From Macrolepiota albuminosa (taxonomy: Eukaryota > Basidiomycota > Agaricomycetes > Agaricales > Agaricaceae), in the NCBI GenBank assembly GCA_027475525.1, contig JAMWFC010000118.1:1-64000 (forward strand): DNA of 64,000 nucleotides, read 5' to 3'. The stretch's first letter is position 1, and each line of letters starts with the position of its first letter. The notes beneath the pieces were generated by a model. That model worked only from the letters and a program-made list of their open reading frames with translations. It made no database searches and had not been told where the DNA came from. Of this stretch, positions 13,206 through 25,689 are shown one piece after another. The position numbers and the translations under genes were made by a program.

Positions 13206-14735
13206 AGAATTCCGCCAGAAACCCGTCTCCAGCGTAGGTGCCGCCTGCTAGAACAGTCGGCAGAAGGCATAGCTCCTTCCCATCCATCAACTCCACAACC
13301 ACCTGGTGCCTTACCGGGTCTCTCTCTTGCACAGAAACTACAGAACGCCACTGTAGACGAATTTCCTGACCTCTTCCCGCGTTCTCTCAACTTTATCGCC
13401 GATGACCTCTTAGCGTCGCCGCTTGCCGTACCGCAACCAGTCACCCCCATTACTCCATTAACGCCTCTTTCTCAACTCATTTCTCTTACCCTGTCGCCAA
13501 TCTCTAGAACCCCTTCCCCACTACCGCTAACCGAACTCGTTACCACCATCGCCATGGAACAACAAGTTCAGCGCATGCCACCATGCAACCACTTCTCGGC
13601 ACTGAAATGGGATGAGTCCAAGCCACGGGAGCTCTCCCAGTATTTCAAGGAATTAGAGTATTTATTCAGAGATTGTGGTATTACCGACCACACGCAGATG
13701 AAAGAGTACGCGGCAAGATACATATCATATGACACGGCAGAGATGTGGACAGGCCTCGCCGAGTTTGCCGCCTTTGTTCCTGCCGCCCCACCCGTTCCAG
13801 CCCAAGGAGCTTCGTATGAAGGCTGGAAGACGGCAGTGATTCAGTTATACCCTGGCACTGAGGAGGCTACCCAATACACGGTAAACAAGTTGCAGAAATT
13901 AGTACAGGAATCTTTCAACAACGGCACATCTTCGCTTGGCACGTTCTCTATATATTACCGCAAGTTCCAGAAAATCGCTAGGTGGCTTCTGCAGAATGGC
14001 AAGCTCTATATTAACGAGGAACGTCGCCTATTCCAGCAAGGCATCCCAACTTCACTGTGGACTCGTATTGCTTGTCGCCTAGAAATTGTTTATCAGACCC
14101 ATCACCCTGACGAGCCCTATAACGTTGCTGACATCTTTGAAGCCGGTAAATGGGTTCTCAAGGGAACGGACACTGGCGTTGGGCTGCAACGCGCTAGGAC
14201 GAGCCCACCACCTGAGCGAACTAACGGTATCATTCCCATCCTGCCTCCTGCTGCCAACTTCGTTAAGAAGGAGGATCTCAACGCTGCCGTTACCGCTGCT
14301 GTCGCTTCCGCCAGGACTTGTATTGAAACTATGATTACCACCAATCTCGCTAACCAACCTGCTAATGTACCTGCGTCTGGCCCTTGCCACTTCTGTGGGG
14401 AAATTGGCCATACTATGACTAGAGGACACTGCATAACTTTAGAAAACTACATTCGGCAAGGAAGGATTTGACAGGCTATCAACAGCAAGATAGTTCTCAC
14501 CACTGGCGCCACCATCCCCAACTACCCAGACAAGAAGTCCTTCCAGGAGCGAGTTGATGAATGGCATAGGCGCAACCCAGGACAAATCGTTACCGGCACG
14601 CTTTCTGGCAACGCCAACCCCGACTCTGAACAGGCGACCCAACAGCAAATGATTCATGAGGTCTTACACTTTGACAGCGTTGGCGACCACCCTACTTTCT
14701 TGTGAGAAGAACGTATCACCAAGCTCCAACAGGAA
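13206..14735 (+). pseudogene. gag: A1 gag (degenerate)
   Basis: Capsid-like Gag. The first ATG is 13554 (MEQQVQRMPPCNHFSALKWD), but the frame is open upstream to about 13206 and that stretch is similar to family B, so translation may begin earlier. Core blocks are RELSQYFKELEYLFRDC, ARYISYDTAEMWTGL and YINEERRLFQQGIPTSLWTRI. A zinc knuckle CHFCGEIGHTMTRGHC lies at ~14388-14435 with unusual spacing C-x2-C-x4-H-x6-C. Stops at 14469 and 14703 (TGA) are Arg codons in A2. The protein packages RNA in cytoplasmic virus-like particles (family knowledge). Confidence 0.88.
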
Positions 14736-15863
14736 TTGGATTCGCTTAAGAATCAGGTCTTTGATGGGGTTGAAGTTAAGCAGCCTAAACAACCTCTTAA
14801 AGGATACAAGCCAATGCCTCCTGCTAGCAAGTTACCGACTCCCACTCCTGCCGCACCGCCTGCTACTACTCCTGCTACCACTCCAGAACCATCGTCGACT
14901 GCTGCCGCTCCTGAACCACCCTTGCCGCCTCTCCATCCCTACTCAGGGATTCCTGACCGTTATCATGCACCCGCACAACAAAACTTTGCCGCTTCCGAGA
15001 AACGTCCTGAGGGTGGCTACCGACCTACCACGCCAATTTTCGACATCGAAAAATCTAACCACGTCTTCAGCCGCATTATGAAAACCGCCGTCACCTTGTC
15101 AGTAGAAGAACTTTGCAGCATTGCTCCCGACGTTTGCAACCAAGTCAAAACGGCAGTTACCCCTCGACGACCCTTGGCGACAACCATTGCCGAGGTCGAG
15201 GATCTCGATGATGCGCTCCCTGGTTTTTCCGTTACCGTCAATTCTTTGGACGCTGAAGACTCTCCTGCCGACACCATCGCTAATGCCACCTCTGTGGACC
15301 TAGTAGAGACCTATCTTAGGTCAGTAGACCATGGAGAAGACCCTGCAATCCTTACCGTCGCTCAAGAATCGCACGCTATTTGCTCAGTCGCGCTAACCGT
15401 AGACAATAAGCACGAGGTAGAGGCAATTGTGGATAGCGGGTCTCAGATCATTTCTATGGCAGCAGAAGTCGCTAACGATTTGGGTCTCATTTACGACCCT
15501 ACAGTGATACTAAACATGCAGAGTGCTAACGGTACGGTGGACAGATCTCTAGGCCTCGCCAAGAATGTGCCGTGCACCCTTGGCAACATTACGTTTTATC
15601 TTCAGATACACATTTTACGCTCCCTGGCATACGACCTACTACTTGGCAGACCCTTCGACGTCTTGGCGCGATCAGTCGTCAAGACAGTTACCAATGACGA
15701 GACCACTTTAACTATTAGCAACCCCAATTCTGGAATCCGACGAACGGTGCCAATGTTCCCTAGAGGACAACGAAAAGGCGCCCGCGCTAAGCCCCTGGAG
15801 TTTACCGACCAACACGCCAACGAGCCTCCCCACCGGTGTTTTCACAGACCATCGAGGAGGTGA
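14736..15863 (+). pseudogene. A1 gag-pro C-terminal part: aspartic protease
   Basis: Continues the Gag frame after the stop at 14703. A Pro/Ala-rich linker (~14840-14950) is followed by a retropepsin-like domain with catalytic motif VDSGSQI (~15429-15450), then LILNMQSANGTVDRS-like and LLLGRPFDV blocks. It ends ..CFHRPSRR-stop at 15863. The last ~28 nt overlap the pol frame (from 15836), which lies at -1. Confidence 0.88.
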
Positions 15864-18800
15864 TTGGCGACGATCATGGAGATGTGGCGCTAACGCTGGA
15901 ATATGACCATTCTACTGGTCTTGTAAATGTTGTGTCTACCGCTTTTCTTGACGAAGAAGTTTTAACTACTCTATCCGCTACCGACGCTGAGCTTTCCCAG
16001 AAAAATCAAAACATTACCGACTCTGCTCTAGCTTACTTGTACCTTACCGCTTCCGAATCCTTTCAAAATATTGCATCTACCAACACCTATCTCACTACCC
16101 TTCCTGGAGCCTCGTCTCCTGCCGTTCTTGGACTTGCCGCTCCTCAGGCTATAATTCCCCTTTCCACCTCTGTGTATAACCAAGCTAATGCTCCCAAAAG
16201 GAAAGGGGTTCAAGTCAAAAAGAAATATAAGCCAGTTGCGCTTAAAACAAAACCCGTCGCTACGCACTCTCCCGAGACGTTTAGAATCGAGCGCCAGATC
16301 ATTGGCGACCCTCTTGCCGACATGCCAGTCTTATCACCGAATCTGCCACCCTTTCAGCCCATGGGACGTTTTACCGCGGAGCGCCGACAACAATTCGTGA
16401 AGGAGCATGACACAGGATTTTTGACCAAAGATGAGTTGAATGTCTTTACCGATCTCGTTGCTAAGCAGGATAAAGCCTTCGCCTGGGAGGACTCGGAACG
16501 CGGCAGTCTACGTACAGATTTCTTCCCGTCTGTTGTAATCCTGACCATTCCTCACGTGCCGTGGACTGAGCACAACCAACCTTTACCGCCTGGAATCGAA
16601 GCCGAGGTCTGCCAAATTATTAGGACCAAGATAAAGGCTGGCGTATACAAGCCCTCCAATAGTTCTTACCGCTCCCGTTGGTTTTGCGTTCTCAAAAAGA
16701 ACGGCAATCTCTGCATAGTCCACAGTCTTGAACCGCTGAATAGAGTCACCATACGACACTCTGGCGTGCCGCCTTTCCCTGACCATGTTGCTGAGTCCTT
16801 TGCCGGGCATATTTGTGGCGCCACCCTTGACCTCTACGTTGGCTACGACGAACGCCTGATACACCCTTCTTCCTGGGATCTCACTACTTTTCAAACTCCG
16901 TTTGGCGTGTTACGCCTAGTTACTTTGCCGATGGGCTGGACAAACTCAGTCCCCATATTCCATGATGACATCACTTTCATCCTCCAACCCGAGATACCGC
17001 ATAATGTCCTAAGCTTCATTGATGACGTTGGCGTCAAAGGCCCCAAAGACTGGCGACTTGTAAACGGCTTACCGGCGACCCATCCTGACAACTCCAACAT
17101 TTGCTTAGCACTATGGGAGTTTTTCCAGCTGCTCAATTGAGTTCTCCAACATATGAAGTATAGCGGTGGAACCTTTAGCAGCCACAAACTTCTCCTTTGC
17201 GCGCCAAGGTTCAAAATACTTGGTCACATCTGCACTCCTGACAGTCGTGTTCCCGACAAGTCTCGCTTAGCACTCCTGGAGCGATGGGGTCCTTGCCGTG
17301 ACTTATCTGAAGTTCGTGCCTTTCTTAGTACCGTTGGCGTGCTCAGGATATTCGTCAAGAATTTTGCCCATCGTGCACACGCCCTTAACCGACTCACCCA
17401 CGCTAACGAGCCCTTTGAATTTGGGCCAGACCAGGTCACTGCACAACGAGACTTAGTAAAAGCCCTACAAGACGCCAAACCCCTAGTTCCCATCAACTAT
17501 AGCTCTGCTGATCCTGTTATCTTGGCGGTGGATACCTCGTACATTGCCGTTGGCTACTTCTTGTGCCAGTGCCTTAGCGACAATCGGAAACAGCAACACT
17601 ACAACTGCTTTGGATCCATCACGCTAAACGACAGAGAGTCTCGCTACAGTCAGCCTAAGCTAGAGCTCTATGGACTCTTCAAAGCCTTCCGGTCGCTAAA
17701 GATGTATCTGATTGGCGTACGGAACCTGATTGTTGAAGTCGACGCTAGGTACATCAAAGGCATGCTGCAGAATCCCGACATCCAGCCATCCGCTAGCATG
17801 AACCGTTGGGTGGTCGCTATTCTTATGTTTCACTTTGAATTGGTACACGTCAAGAGCTCTTTCCACGGACCAGATGGACTCTCTAGGCGACCACGGCAAC
17901 CTGGCGACCCGGCAGTTTGGTACACGTCAAGAGCTCTTTCCACGGACCAGATGGACTCTCTAGGCGACCACGGCAACCTGGCGACCCGGCAGTGAAGCCA
18001 CAAGCTGATAGCGATTTCGAGGACTGGATCGACAGATTACATGGTTTCGTGCACCTCATACAACAGCCAATTCCACTACTACGACGGCAACAGCCTACCA
18101 GTATCCTTTTACATCCCATTGTCCCTTACCGCCCCGAGATCTTTAGCGCACCCCTCACATTCTACACAGCAAGCATTCTTGGACAAGACTTGCCTCCAGT
18201 AAAAGTCGTACAGGAACCCCATCTGCTAAGAGAAGACAGCAGAAACTTGACCTACAATGCCGTTCCCCGATCCGCCAAGGCAAAGGCGGAAGACAGTCAC
18301 CTGTTAGTAGTCGAACAATGGATACAAGACCTTAAGCGATCTACAGGCCTTACCGACGAACAATACATGACCTTTATCCGATATGCCACTCACTTCTTCT
18401 TTACCGATAACCGCCTTTGGCAACAAAATTGAGATGGCGCTCACAAGCTGATCATCAAGCCAGAAAGTCGCTTACGAGTTCTGCGCGCCATGCATGACGA
18501 GCTAGGACATAGAGGTCTGTACGCTACCCGAGCATCTCTGTTAGAACGATTCTGGTGGCCACACGCTAGTGCCGACATCGCCTGGTACATTAGGACATGC
18601 CACCTCTGCCAAATTCAACAAACATGCCAAGTGCTCATACCGCCAACCATTGCAACACCAGCTCCCCTCTTCAGCAAAATCTACGTCGATACCATGCACA
18701 TGCCTAAATCCGGTCGCTACAAGTACATCATTCAAGGTCGTTGCTCGCTAATCCACTGGCCTGAATTTCGAATGCTGCAGAGAGAAAATACAGAGGCGGT

Positions 18801-19662
18801 CGCCAAGTGGCTATTTGAGGACGTCATTTGCCGTTGGGAAGCGCTAAGAGAAATCGTCACGGATAACGGTGCGCCCATCATCAAAGCACTAACATATCTT
18901 GCCAAGAAATACAATATCCATCATATTCGAGTATCTGGCTACAACAAACGCGCCAATGGCCTGGTAGAGAGACCACACTTTGACATTCGACAAGCACTCT
19001 TCAAGGCAGTCGATGGCGACGAGTTTCGTTGGAGCGAAGCGACATATTCAGTATTTTGGTCAGAAAGAGTTACCATTCGTAAGCGCATGGGTTGTTCTCC
19101 CTATTACGCGGCTACTGGCACCCATCCGTTACTCCCTGCCGACATTATAGAAGCGACCTACCTTCAGCCAGCACCCAACAGCATCTTAGCGACTACCGAC
19201 CTGATCGCCAGACGAGCTATTGATCTCCAGCAAAGGAAAGAAGATTTAGAGCGACTTCACAAGGTAGTCTTTAGCGCCCGTCGCCAAGCAGCCCTACGAT
19301 TTGAGACCGAGCATAGCGCTACTATCAAGGATTACAACTTCCCAAGGGGCGCGCTAGTGCTTATGCGCAACTCCAAAATCGAGACCTCATACAACAAGAA
19401 AATGCACCTGTGCTATCTAGGACCCTTGGTAGTTATCTCTCGTAACTGTGGAGGCACTTACGTGCTCTGTGAATTAGATGTTTCAGTACTACATCAACCT
19501 GTTGCCGCCTTTTGCCTATTGCCATATCTCGCCAGAGAACACATTGACTTGCCGCTTGAAGCGCTAGATATTGACACCGCCAAGCTGAGAGAACTTGAAG
19601 AAACCGAATTATTGGACGATGATGACTTGCCGACTTTAGTTGAAGAAGAAGAAAATGATTAG
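15836..19662 (+). pseudogene. pol: A1 pol: RT, RNase H, integrase (degenerate)
   Basis: RT has TIPHVPWTEHNQPLPPGIEAE, LVTLPMGWTNSVPIFHDDIT and catalytic FIDDVGVKG (~17014-17040). RNase H has VILAVDTSYIAVGYFLCQC, PKLELYGLFKAF and VEVDARYIKGML. Integrase has the HHCC finger HDELGHRGLY..CHLC (~18493-18612), catalytic D (DTMHM ~18688) and D (DNGAPI ~18862), and E (VERPHF ~18965). A GPY/F-like end (GPLVVISRNCGGTYVL) follows and no chromodomain. Stops at 17138 and 18430 are TGA replacing Arg codons. A 77-bp duplication at 17841 shifts the frame. It has no ATG start of its own, and -1 frameshifting from gag-pro is likely. Confidence 0.9.
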
Positions 19663-20088
19663 AAAAGAATATATTGATGAGCTCCCTTTTTCTATTACTT
19701 ATCTTACTTATCTTTCTTGCCGATACTTACTGTACTATATCCAACAGACATTACCTTACATAGTCAAGTCGCAGCGCTAGCGTGTCGCCAACGCTTAGCG
19801 CCCTGCGCAACTCTCACCAAGGGTTTTTCGCTATGATGATTTACTGAGTGTTTCCCTTTTTCCTCAAAATTTGTCTAAGTCCCTCACCTACTACTCCTCT
19901 TGCTAAAACCTACTTTAGAATACTTACCGCTCGTCTTCCCTTTGCCTTACTTGACTTACCCTGTGATGGTTCACTAACTCAGACTAGACTCAATTCCTCC
20001 ACTCAGTAGGGAAACAACAAAATTATATAAAATACGAGGCGCCAAGAAAAACAATATACAAAAACGGCCTATCTACGCTAAGGTCTGT
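19663..20088. other. A1 convergent intergenic region with conserved block
   Basis: Lies between the pol stop and the antisense gene stop. A block near 19820-19865 (GGGTTTTTCGCTATGATGAT followed by TTACTGAGTGTTTCCC) is shared with A2 (~52561-52600) and with family B (complement of ~33731-33774). It may be a 3'-end processing or terminator element. Confidence 0.6.
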
Positions 20089-22484
20089 TTACTCGCTATC
20101 ATCCTCCATCGGCAACAAGTCGTCAGAAACTGGCAGAGAAGAGTCGCGAAGGGGAAGCAGGTCACCAGGCAATATGTTATTCGTGGTTTGCCAATCCATA
20201 GCGGCTTGGCAATTCGCCTGGTAGTCGCGAAGAACGCTAAGGCTACGACCCAGGTTGGAGTAGCGCAACCTTAGCGCCATTAGCTGCCCTCGGACTCGCT
20301 CCCGCTCTCGCTCCATTGCTGCCTCCATTGTTGCCGCCCTCCTCAAGAACCTCTCCAGCATCTCCCGCGGGTTAAGCGCCACCACTGGGTACACGAGATC
20401 TTGTCTCAGCCAGTTAAAAGCGTCGCCAGTGACCGTTGGCTGCGGCTGGGGAGTCCACAAGGGATTGACTCTGGTGACCACGGGGCGCCTAGGCTCTAGT
20501 CCAGCAATGTCCTCGGGGTCTGATACTTCCCAAGGGGCAACACTACTGTAGGGAGGCAGCCAGCACCACTCAGGCTCCTCCCTGGCAACTCCTGCCACTC
20601 CCTCCCCTTCGCCAGCCACCACCTCGTCGCCTTCCCATTGAGTAGCCAAGGTCTCTTCTTCACCCTCGGCGTCCTCATCCCCTCCCGTTGCCGCCCCCTC
20701 TGCCTTCTCCTCCTCCTTCATCTCGACATCTGCGGGAGCGTCTTCCCGCTCCTCTTGAGGCGCCTCCTGCTCTCCCTCCTCCTGCTCTCCGCCAAGAGAC
20801 CTTGCCGCCAAGTGAATGGGCAACAAGAGACCGCTGGGGCCAGCCTCTGTGTCACGAGGCGGGAGGCAACTAGCCGCCAAGGCCTTCTCCAGGTCCTCCA
20901 TTTCAGTGTCTTTAGGAGCTGGCGAGGGAGAAGGCGATGACGATACCACACGGGGGCGCTTTGCTTTGCCCTTCCCCTTGCTTGGGGAAGGGGCTTGACG
21001 TTTTTCTGGAACCAAAGTCCCTTGGCGCTCGCCGGCGCCTCAATTGCCGACAGATTCTGACCCATCTCCTTGGCACGTCGGCAACGCCAAGGAGGCCCGT
21101 CCAATTGCTGCCATGCCACCTGCAGCCACCTTCTTCTTCTGCCCCTCCACAAACTCTCTAGCCCTCCTTACCAATACCGCGTGGGAAAACGTCTTCTCGA
21201 TGAGAGCATCTGGCACGCCGCCACGCTCACGACTCTTGGCCCCGTCGATGGTACAAGCGCGCTTCAGGGCACCACAACGGTAGCATGGCTGGGCCCCAGT
21301 CGGGAACCAGCAGCCTTCTGGGTCGTTGTCAGCCCAGCACTTGTCACACTAGCACTAAGAGTTAGCAAAAGACTCAAAAAGACAGAAGAGTTACTTACCG
21401 CTCCCTGCGCCTCCTTAAAAGCTTGCCGGGTCGCCAGGGAAACGGTCTTCTTTCCCTTCATCTCCTCCATGATGACCCTGGCCTCTTGCCCCTCGTCAAG
21501 AACGGCCTCCTCGCGACGCGGCAACAGCAGTCCTTTGAGCTCCTTGTCATCAAAACTGGACTGCGTTGGCGCCTAGAAGGATCACGGTAAATAAGGAGAC
21601 TAAATTTTCCAAAGACCACTTACCGCGTATTGAGGAGCCGCCTTGCGACTCTACAGACGTTGTTAGCAACTGTCGGCAGCGGCAAGTGAAATTAGCACTT
21701 ACCTTATGTTTGGAAGCACCTGCCAGCTTCCTCGGCGAGCCCGACTTGCTAGCCGGCAACACTGGGCTCAAAGTGCTGCCGGCACGACCACCCTGGCTGG
21801 ATCCCTCTGCTACCGACTGCCTCTTGGCGGCAGGCACCTTCTCCGCAGCAACTTCCTCCATCTCTGCTGCCAACGCTGCCACCCTCTCTCGCTCCTCTAG
21901 CACCCTGGTAATCTCGCAGGCGTCTTGAGAAACCTCCTCCTGCCTTGCCGTGATCTCCTCCTCCACCTGCATGCGCGCTAACGGCGCCAACACCTCCTGT
22001 TTACTATGAGGTGACAAGTCAGACCAAAGCTAAGGTCAAAGGAATGGGTTAGGAATACTCACTCTGCCACAGGCACGCTTACCGTCATCGGCAAGGCACC
22101 GGACAGAATATCCTCCAACTCGTCCTCAATCGTTGGGACGGGAGGAGGCGCCTGGCAACTCGATCAGCTAGCGACACGGCAAGAGCTAGAGGTACTTATA
22201 AAACGAGCAAAAGGCACTAACCACTCCACGTCACGATGATCCAGGTACCGCGATTGGCACCACTCTCGAACCTCTATTTCGCAATCCCAGCCCACGCCAA
22301 GAACGCGCACCTCCAGCCACCGCTCGTATAACTTCATAATGGCAGTCACCAAATTTATAGGCGCGTCTGTGCCAACACCATCAATTCGCTTGAGGAAATT
22401 ATTTGCCTTTTCGATATAGGTGGAGGCAGCGTTTTGAGCCTTGCAAGACGGTACAGGGGGCGGAGTTGGAATGCGGAAAGACAT
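20089..22484 (-). pseudogene. A1 antisense accessory gene (degenerate copy)
   Basis: Same gene as the intact one in A2 (52832-55266). The ATG at 22484 gives MSFRIPTPPPVPS..NNFLKRIDGVG, then WLEVRVLGVGWDCEIEVREW. The Cys cluster (CDKCW..DPEGC..PCYRCGALKRAC) is near 21350-21255. The acidic and C-terminal helical parts occupy 21015-20089. The first intron donor reads ATAAGT instead of GTAAGT (~22190), and a TGA stop lies in the last exon near 21040. The copy is therefore dead although the layout is complete. Confidence 0.75.
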
Positions 22485-22617
22485 TTAATTTTAATAGAGC
22501 ACCAGATAAAAGATGGGAGGAGAAACGAAGTCCACACTCATGCGCCAGGACTATAAACAAAATCTCAAAAATGCACGGACCACTTGTCACAAAAGCGGTA
22601 ACGGTAGCCTTATTTGG

Positions 22618-22633
22618 TGACTGAGGACAGTCA
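22618..22633. promoter_or_regulatory. Inverted repeat upstream of A1 PPT and antisense gene
   Basis: TGACTG-AGGA-CAGTCA, a perfect 6-bp dyad 20 bp before the 3' LTR and ~135 bp upstream of the antisense ATG. Identical in A2 (55400-55415) and in B (30876-30891), where the surrounding sequence differs. Confidence 0.65.
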
Positions 22634-22640
22634 ATTTTTC

Positions 22641-22653
22641 AGTTGGGAGGAGA
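22641..22653 (+). promoter_or_regulatory. A1 polypurine tract
   Basis: AGTTGGGAGGAGA directly before TGATAGG of the 3' LTR. This is the plus-strand primer position. Confidence 0.85.
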
Positions 22654-23743
22654 TGATAGGACCCCATACAGGATCAGCGCATCAACAGCAGGCTGCGGCA
22701 ACGCGGCACGGGTCCGGGATACCTTAGCGCGCACTAACTAACCATTTTTGGCAATATTTGACGGCCACACATGGCAAGAAGCAGATCCAATCAATGATAG
22801 CGCCGACAGCAGACAGAATGACAACTGACAGATGGCATCAGTCACTCATGGCAAGAAGCAGATCCAATCAATGATAGCGCCGACAGCAGACAGAATGACA
22901 ACTGACAGATGGCATCAGTCACTGATGACAGCGCTTAGCGAGAAGCCTGATGATCTATCAAAAACTGACGGACAGCTTGGCGTTTGACCTTGGCATCTGA
23001 CACCGCTTAGCGTCTCGATTTGGCGCCTGACATCGCTTAGGTGCTCTGACGGACAGAAGGGTGATGGAGTGATGGTTTAGCTTCGCGATCTGTCGCCTGG
23101 CGTTGCTAAGGCTCTTGAATGGACGGTAGGGATCTGAAACCGTTGGAGCTACCCCTATGAAATTTTCTGTCGCCTGGCGTTGCTAAGGCTCTTGAATGGA
23201 CGGTAGGGATCTGAAACCGTTGGAGCTACCCCTATGAAATTTTCTAGTTTACCACACTCTGGCGTCATTAGCCACTGGCAACGGCGAACTCATTGTAGTA
23301 TAAAAGTACTTACCGACTTGTACATACAGCATCAAACAATAGACCAGAGTTTACTACTCCCCTTTCTTTAGTCTCCCTTACGCTCGAGATTTCATTTACG
23401 GTCGGCAACGTCAAGCTCGTCGGCAGCTGCAGACTTCATTGCTAGCCTTTGACTTATTCGCGCCTTGCATCTATGGCAGGCATTTACGACGCTTAGACTT
23501 TGCTAAGCTTACCACGCTCTTGCCACTTACGTTGCCGTGTTCACTTACCGCTCCCTTCATAGGCGCTTTACCTTAGCGCGTTACGCTTGCCGTTCCCCTT
23601 ACCGACTTTTCTTCATTTTCATAGGCGCGTTCTCTGGGACCTGCCCGGGACTCCTCACATCACTTATAGCATGCCCAACGCAAGCAATTGGTACGGTAAC
23701 ACTATAGTAATATTTGTTACTAACCAAACTCTGGGCATCATCA
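22654..23743 (+). repeat. A1 3' LTR (1090 bp with two 77-bp duplications)
   Basis: Starts TGATAGGACCCC after the PPT and ends GGGCATCATCA. Exact 77-bp tandem duplications begin at 22770 and 23089. Without them it is 936 bp and matches the 5' LTR. Confidence 0.9.
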
Positions 23744-24106
23744 ACGGTCCAAGTCTCATTTACGGTCGGCAACGTCGAAGTCATTGGCAGTTGCAGACTC
23801 TTGCTAACACTTGACACCCTCGTGCCTTGCAGATACGGCAGGCATTAACGACACTTAGACCTTGCTAAGCTTACCATGTTCTTTGCCGCTCCTATTGCTG
23901 TGTTCACTTACCGCTTCTTTCATAGGTGCTTTGTCTTAGCGCTTGACACTTGCCAATCCTTTTTCCGACTTTATTTTATTCTCATAGATGCGCTCTCTGG
24001 GACCTGCCCGGGACTCCTCACATCACTTGTAGCGTGCCCAACACAAGTTTTTGGTACGGTAACACTATTGTTATATTTGTTACTGATCAAACTTTGGGCA
24101 TCATCA
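23744..24106 (+). mobile_element. Family A solo LTR A0, right part
   Basis: Resumes A0 at ACGGTCCAAG, including the 4-bp target copy of A1, and ends TTGGGCATCATCA. CTGT, the right target copy of A0, follows. Confidence 0.85.
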
Positions 24107-24501
24107 CTGTTGGTCGCCGTGGGTCATAATGCCATTGGTCGCCGTTAACCATGTGCAAAAGGTTGCCATTGACAGGTCACTGTTAGAAGGAACCACAAGG
24201 AGAGGCGCTAGGAGGCGCAGATGGACTTTCTACCTTGGCAAACATGGTAGCACATAGTATATAAGATAGCTACATTATATGTAAATAACAACGAATCGTA
24301 CCCTCTTGAGTTCCAAGTTACTCTTAGCATTCAAACTGTGTTAGCTTTGCCTGACTTTGTCACTAAGTTGGACGCTAGCCTTGTCTATATTGTCTTCCTT
24401 GCTTATGGTGCCACCTACAGGCACATTACGCTGCGCTCCTTGTTTTTCTTCTATATCTCTGCTTAAACTAAGACGCTTACTACCTACTAGGTAGCACCCA
24501 A
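24107..24501 (+). mobile_element. Family B LTR B'', middle part
   Basis: Continues B'' with TTGGTCGCCGTGGGTCATAA and runs to GGTAGCACCCAA, where B' is inserted. The young B LTR has GTAGCCCCCGAAGCGC at this place, so the left flank CCAA of B' corresponds to ancestral CCGA. Confidence 0.8.
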
Positions 24502-25648
24502 TGATAGGCTTCTACTTGGACTGAGCGCATCAAGGGACATTATAGGCCAACCGACACTTGACATACTAAAGACTCTAGCAACCAGTTGAGAATATAAAGC
24601 AGCCCTAGCTCTGGCAACCTACTACAGAACTTAGCCATTTATCCTAGCCACTAGCTACCAGGCCTTCAGCACACTCCATTCACTTATCCCAAGGATGAAG
24701 GAGGCTCAGAACAAATAGCGCTAACACGATGGCAGAAGAGGATTCTAACTAAACCCCGATCACTTCCAGAAGAAGCCAGCAGCAGGCGCTGCCATTTGAC
24801 AAGGCACTTCAATCAGAAGTCTAAAAGGATCAATGATGGCGGCACTAGATATACTTAAATCTGACCTGCCATTTGACAAGGCACTTCAATCAGAAGTCTA
24901 AAAGGATCAATGATGGCGGCACTAGATATACTTAAATCTGACATCTGGACCTGTCAGGAACTGATACAATGAGTAGCACTGACACTAGCGCTCACAGCGT
25001 CTGTCAAGGATTTTCTGACCATACCCCAGAACAACCTGGCCAATCGGAGTTATAGTAAAAGTGAGCAGACTCATACAATTCCAAGTCAATATAGAGTCGC
25101 CGCTGGTCACCATGGGTCATAATGCTGTTGGTCGCCGTCATCCATGTGCAAAAGGTCGCCGTTGACAGGTCACCGTTAGAGGAAACCACAAGGAGAGGTG
25201 CTAGAAGGTAGCGCTGCAGATGGACTTGTATCTTGGCAAACACGGTAGTGCATAGTATATAAAATAGCTACTTGACATGTATATAACAATGAATCGTAAC
25301 CTCTTGAGCACACAGTTACACTTAGCGTTCAAATCGCGCTAGCTTTCTTTGACTTTGCCACTAAATCAGGCGCTAGCCTTGTCTATCTCGTCTTTGTCGT
25401 TTATGGTGCCACCTCGGGCACAATACGCTGTGCTACTTGTCTTTTCTTCAATATCTTTGTTTAAACTACAACGCTTACCGTCTGCCAGATAGTCTCTGAA
25501 GCACTATAATTTAGCGCATCATTTTATCACCTCTGCTCGAGCACACTGGGACCCTGTCAGGACTCCTCACAACTATGCACGCCAAGTGCTGGAGACGGCG
25601 TTGTACTGCGTATACATCCAGTGCACCCAACCACAGTTGGTGTCATCA
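24502..25648 (+). repeat. B' 5' LTR
   Basis: TGATAGGCTTC..GGTGTCATCA. It is 1147 bp long, or 1070 bp after removing the 77-bp duplication that begins at 24789, the same length as both LTRs of B. Confidence 0.9.
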
Positions 25649-25651
25649 TTT

Positions 25652-25669
25652 TGGAGCCCACCGTGAGGG
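25652..25669 (+). promoter_or_regulatory. B' primer binding site
   Basis: TGGAGCCCACCGTGAGGG, one CpG transition from the B site. Confidence 0.8.
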
Positions 25670-25689
25670 GTTCTTCTGAGACAAAATTC

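Larger units (their letters stand above)
12238..23743 (+). mobile_element. Ty3/gypsy element A1, complete but degenerate
   Basis: Full-length family A retrotransposon of about 11.5 kb inside A0, flanked by ACGG/ACGG (12234-12237, 23744-23747). Order: 5' LTR, PBS, gag, protease, RT, RNase H, integrase, convergent antisense accessory gene, PPT, 3' LTR. At least four stops interrupt it (TGA at 14469, 14703, 17138 and 18430). Aligned copies have an Arg or CGA-type codon at these places, so the stops fit CpG transitions. Three 77-bp duplications (17841, 22770, 23089) add further apparent frameshifts that are probably not real. It is non-autonomous as read. Confidence 0.93.
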
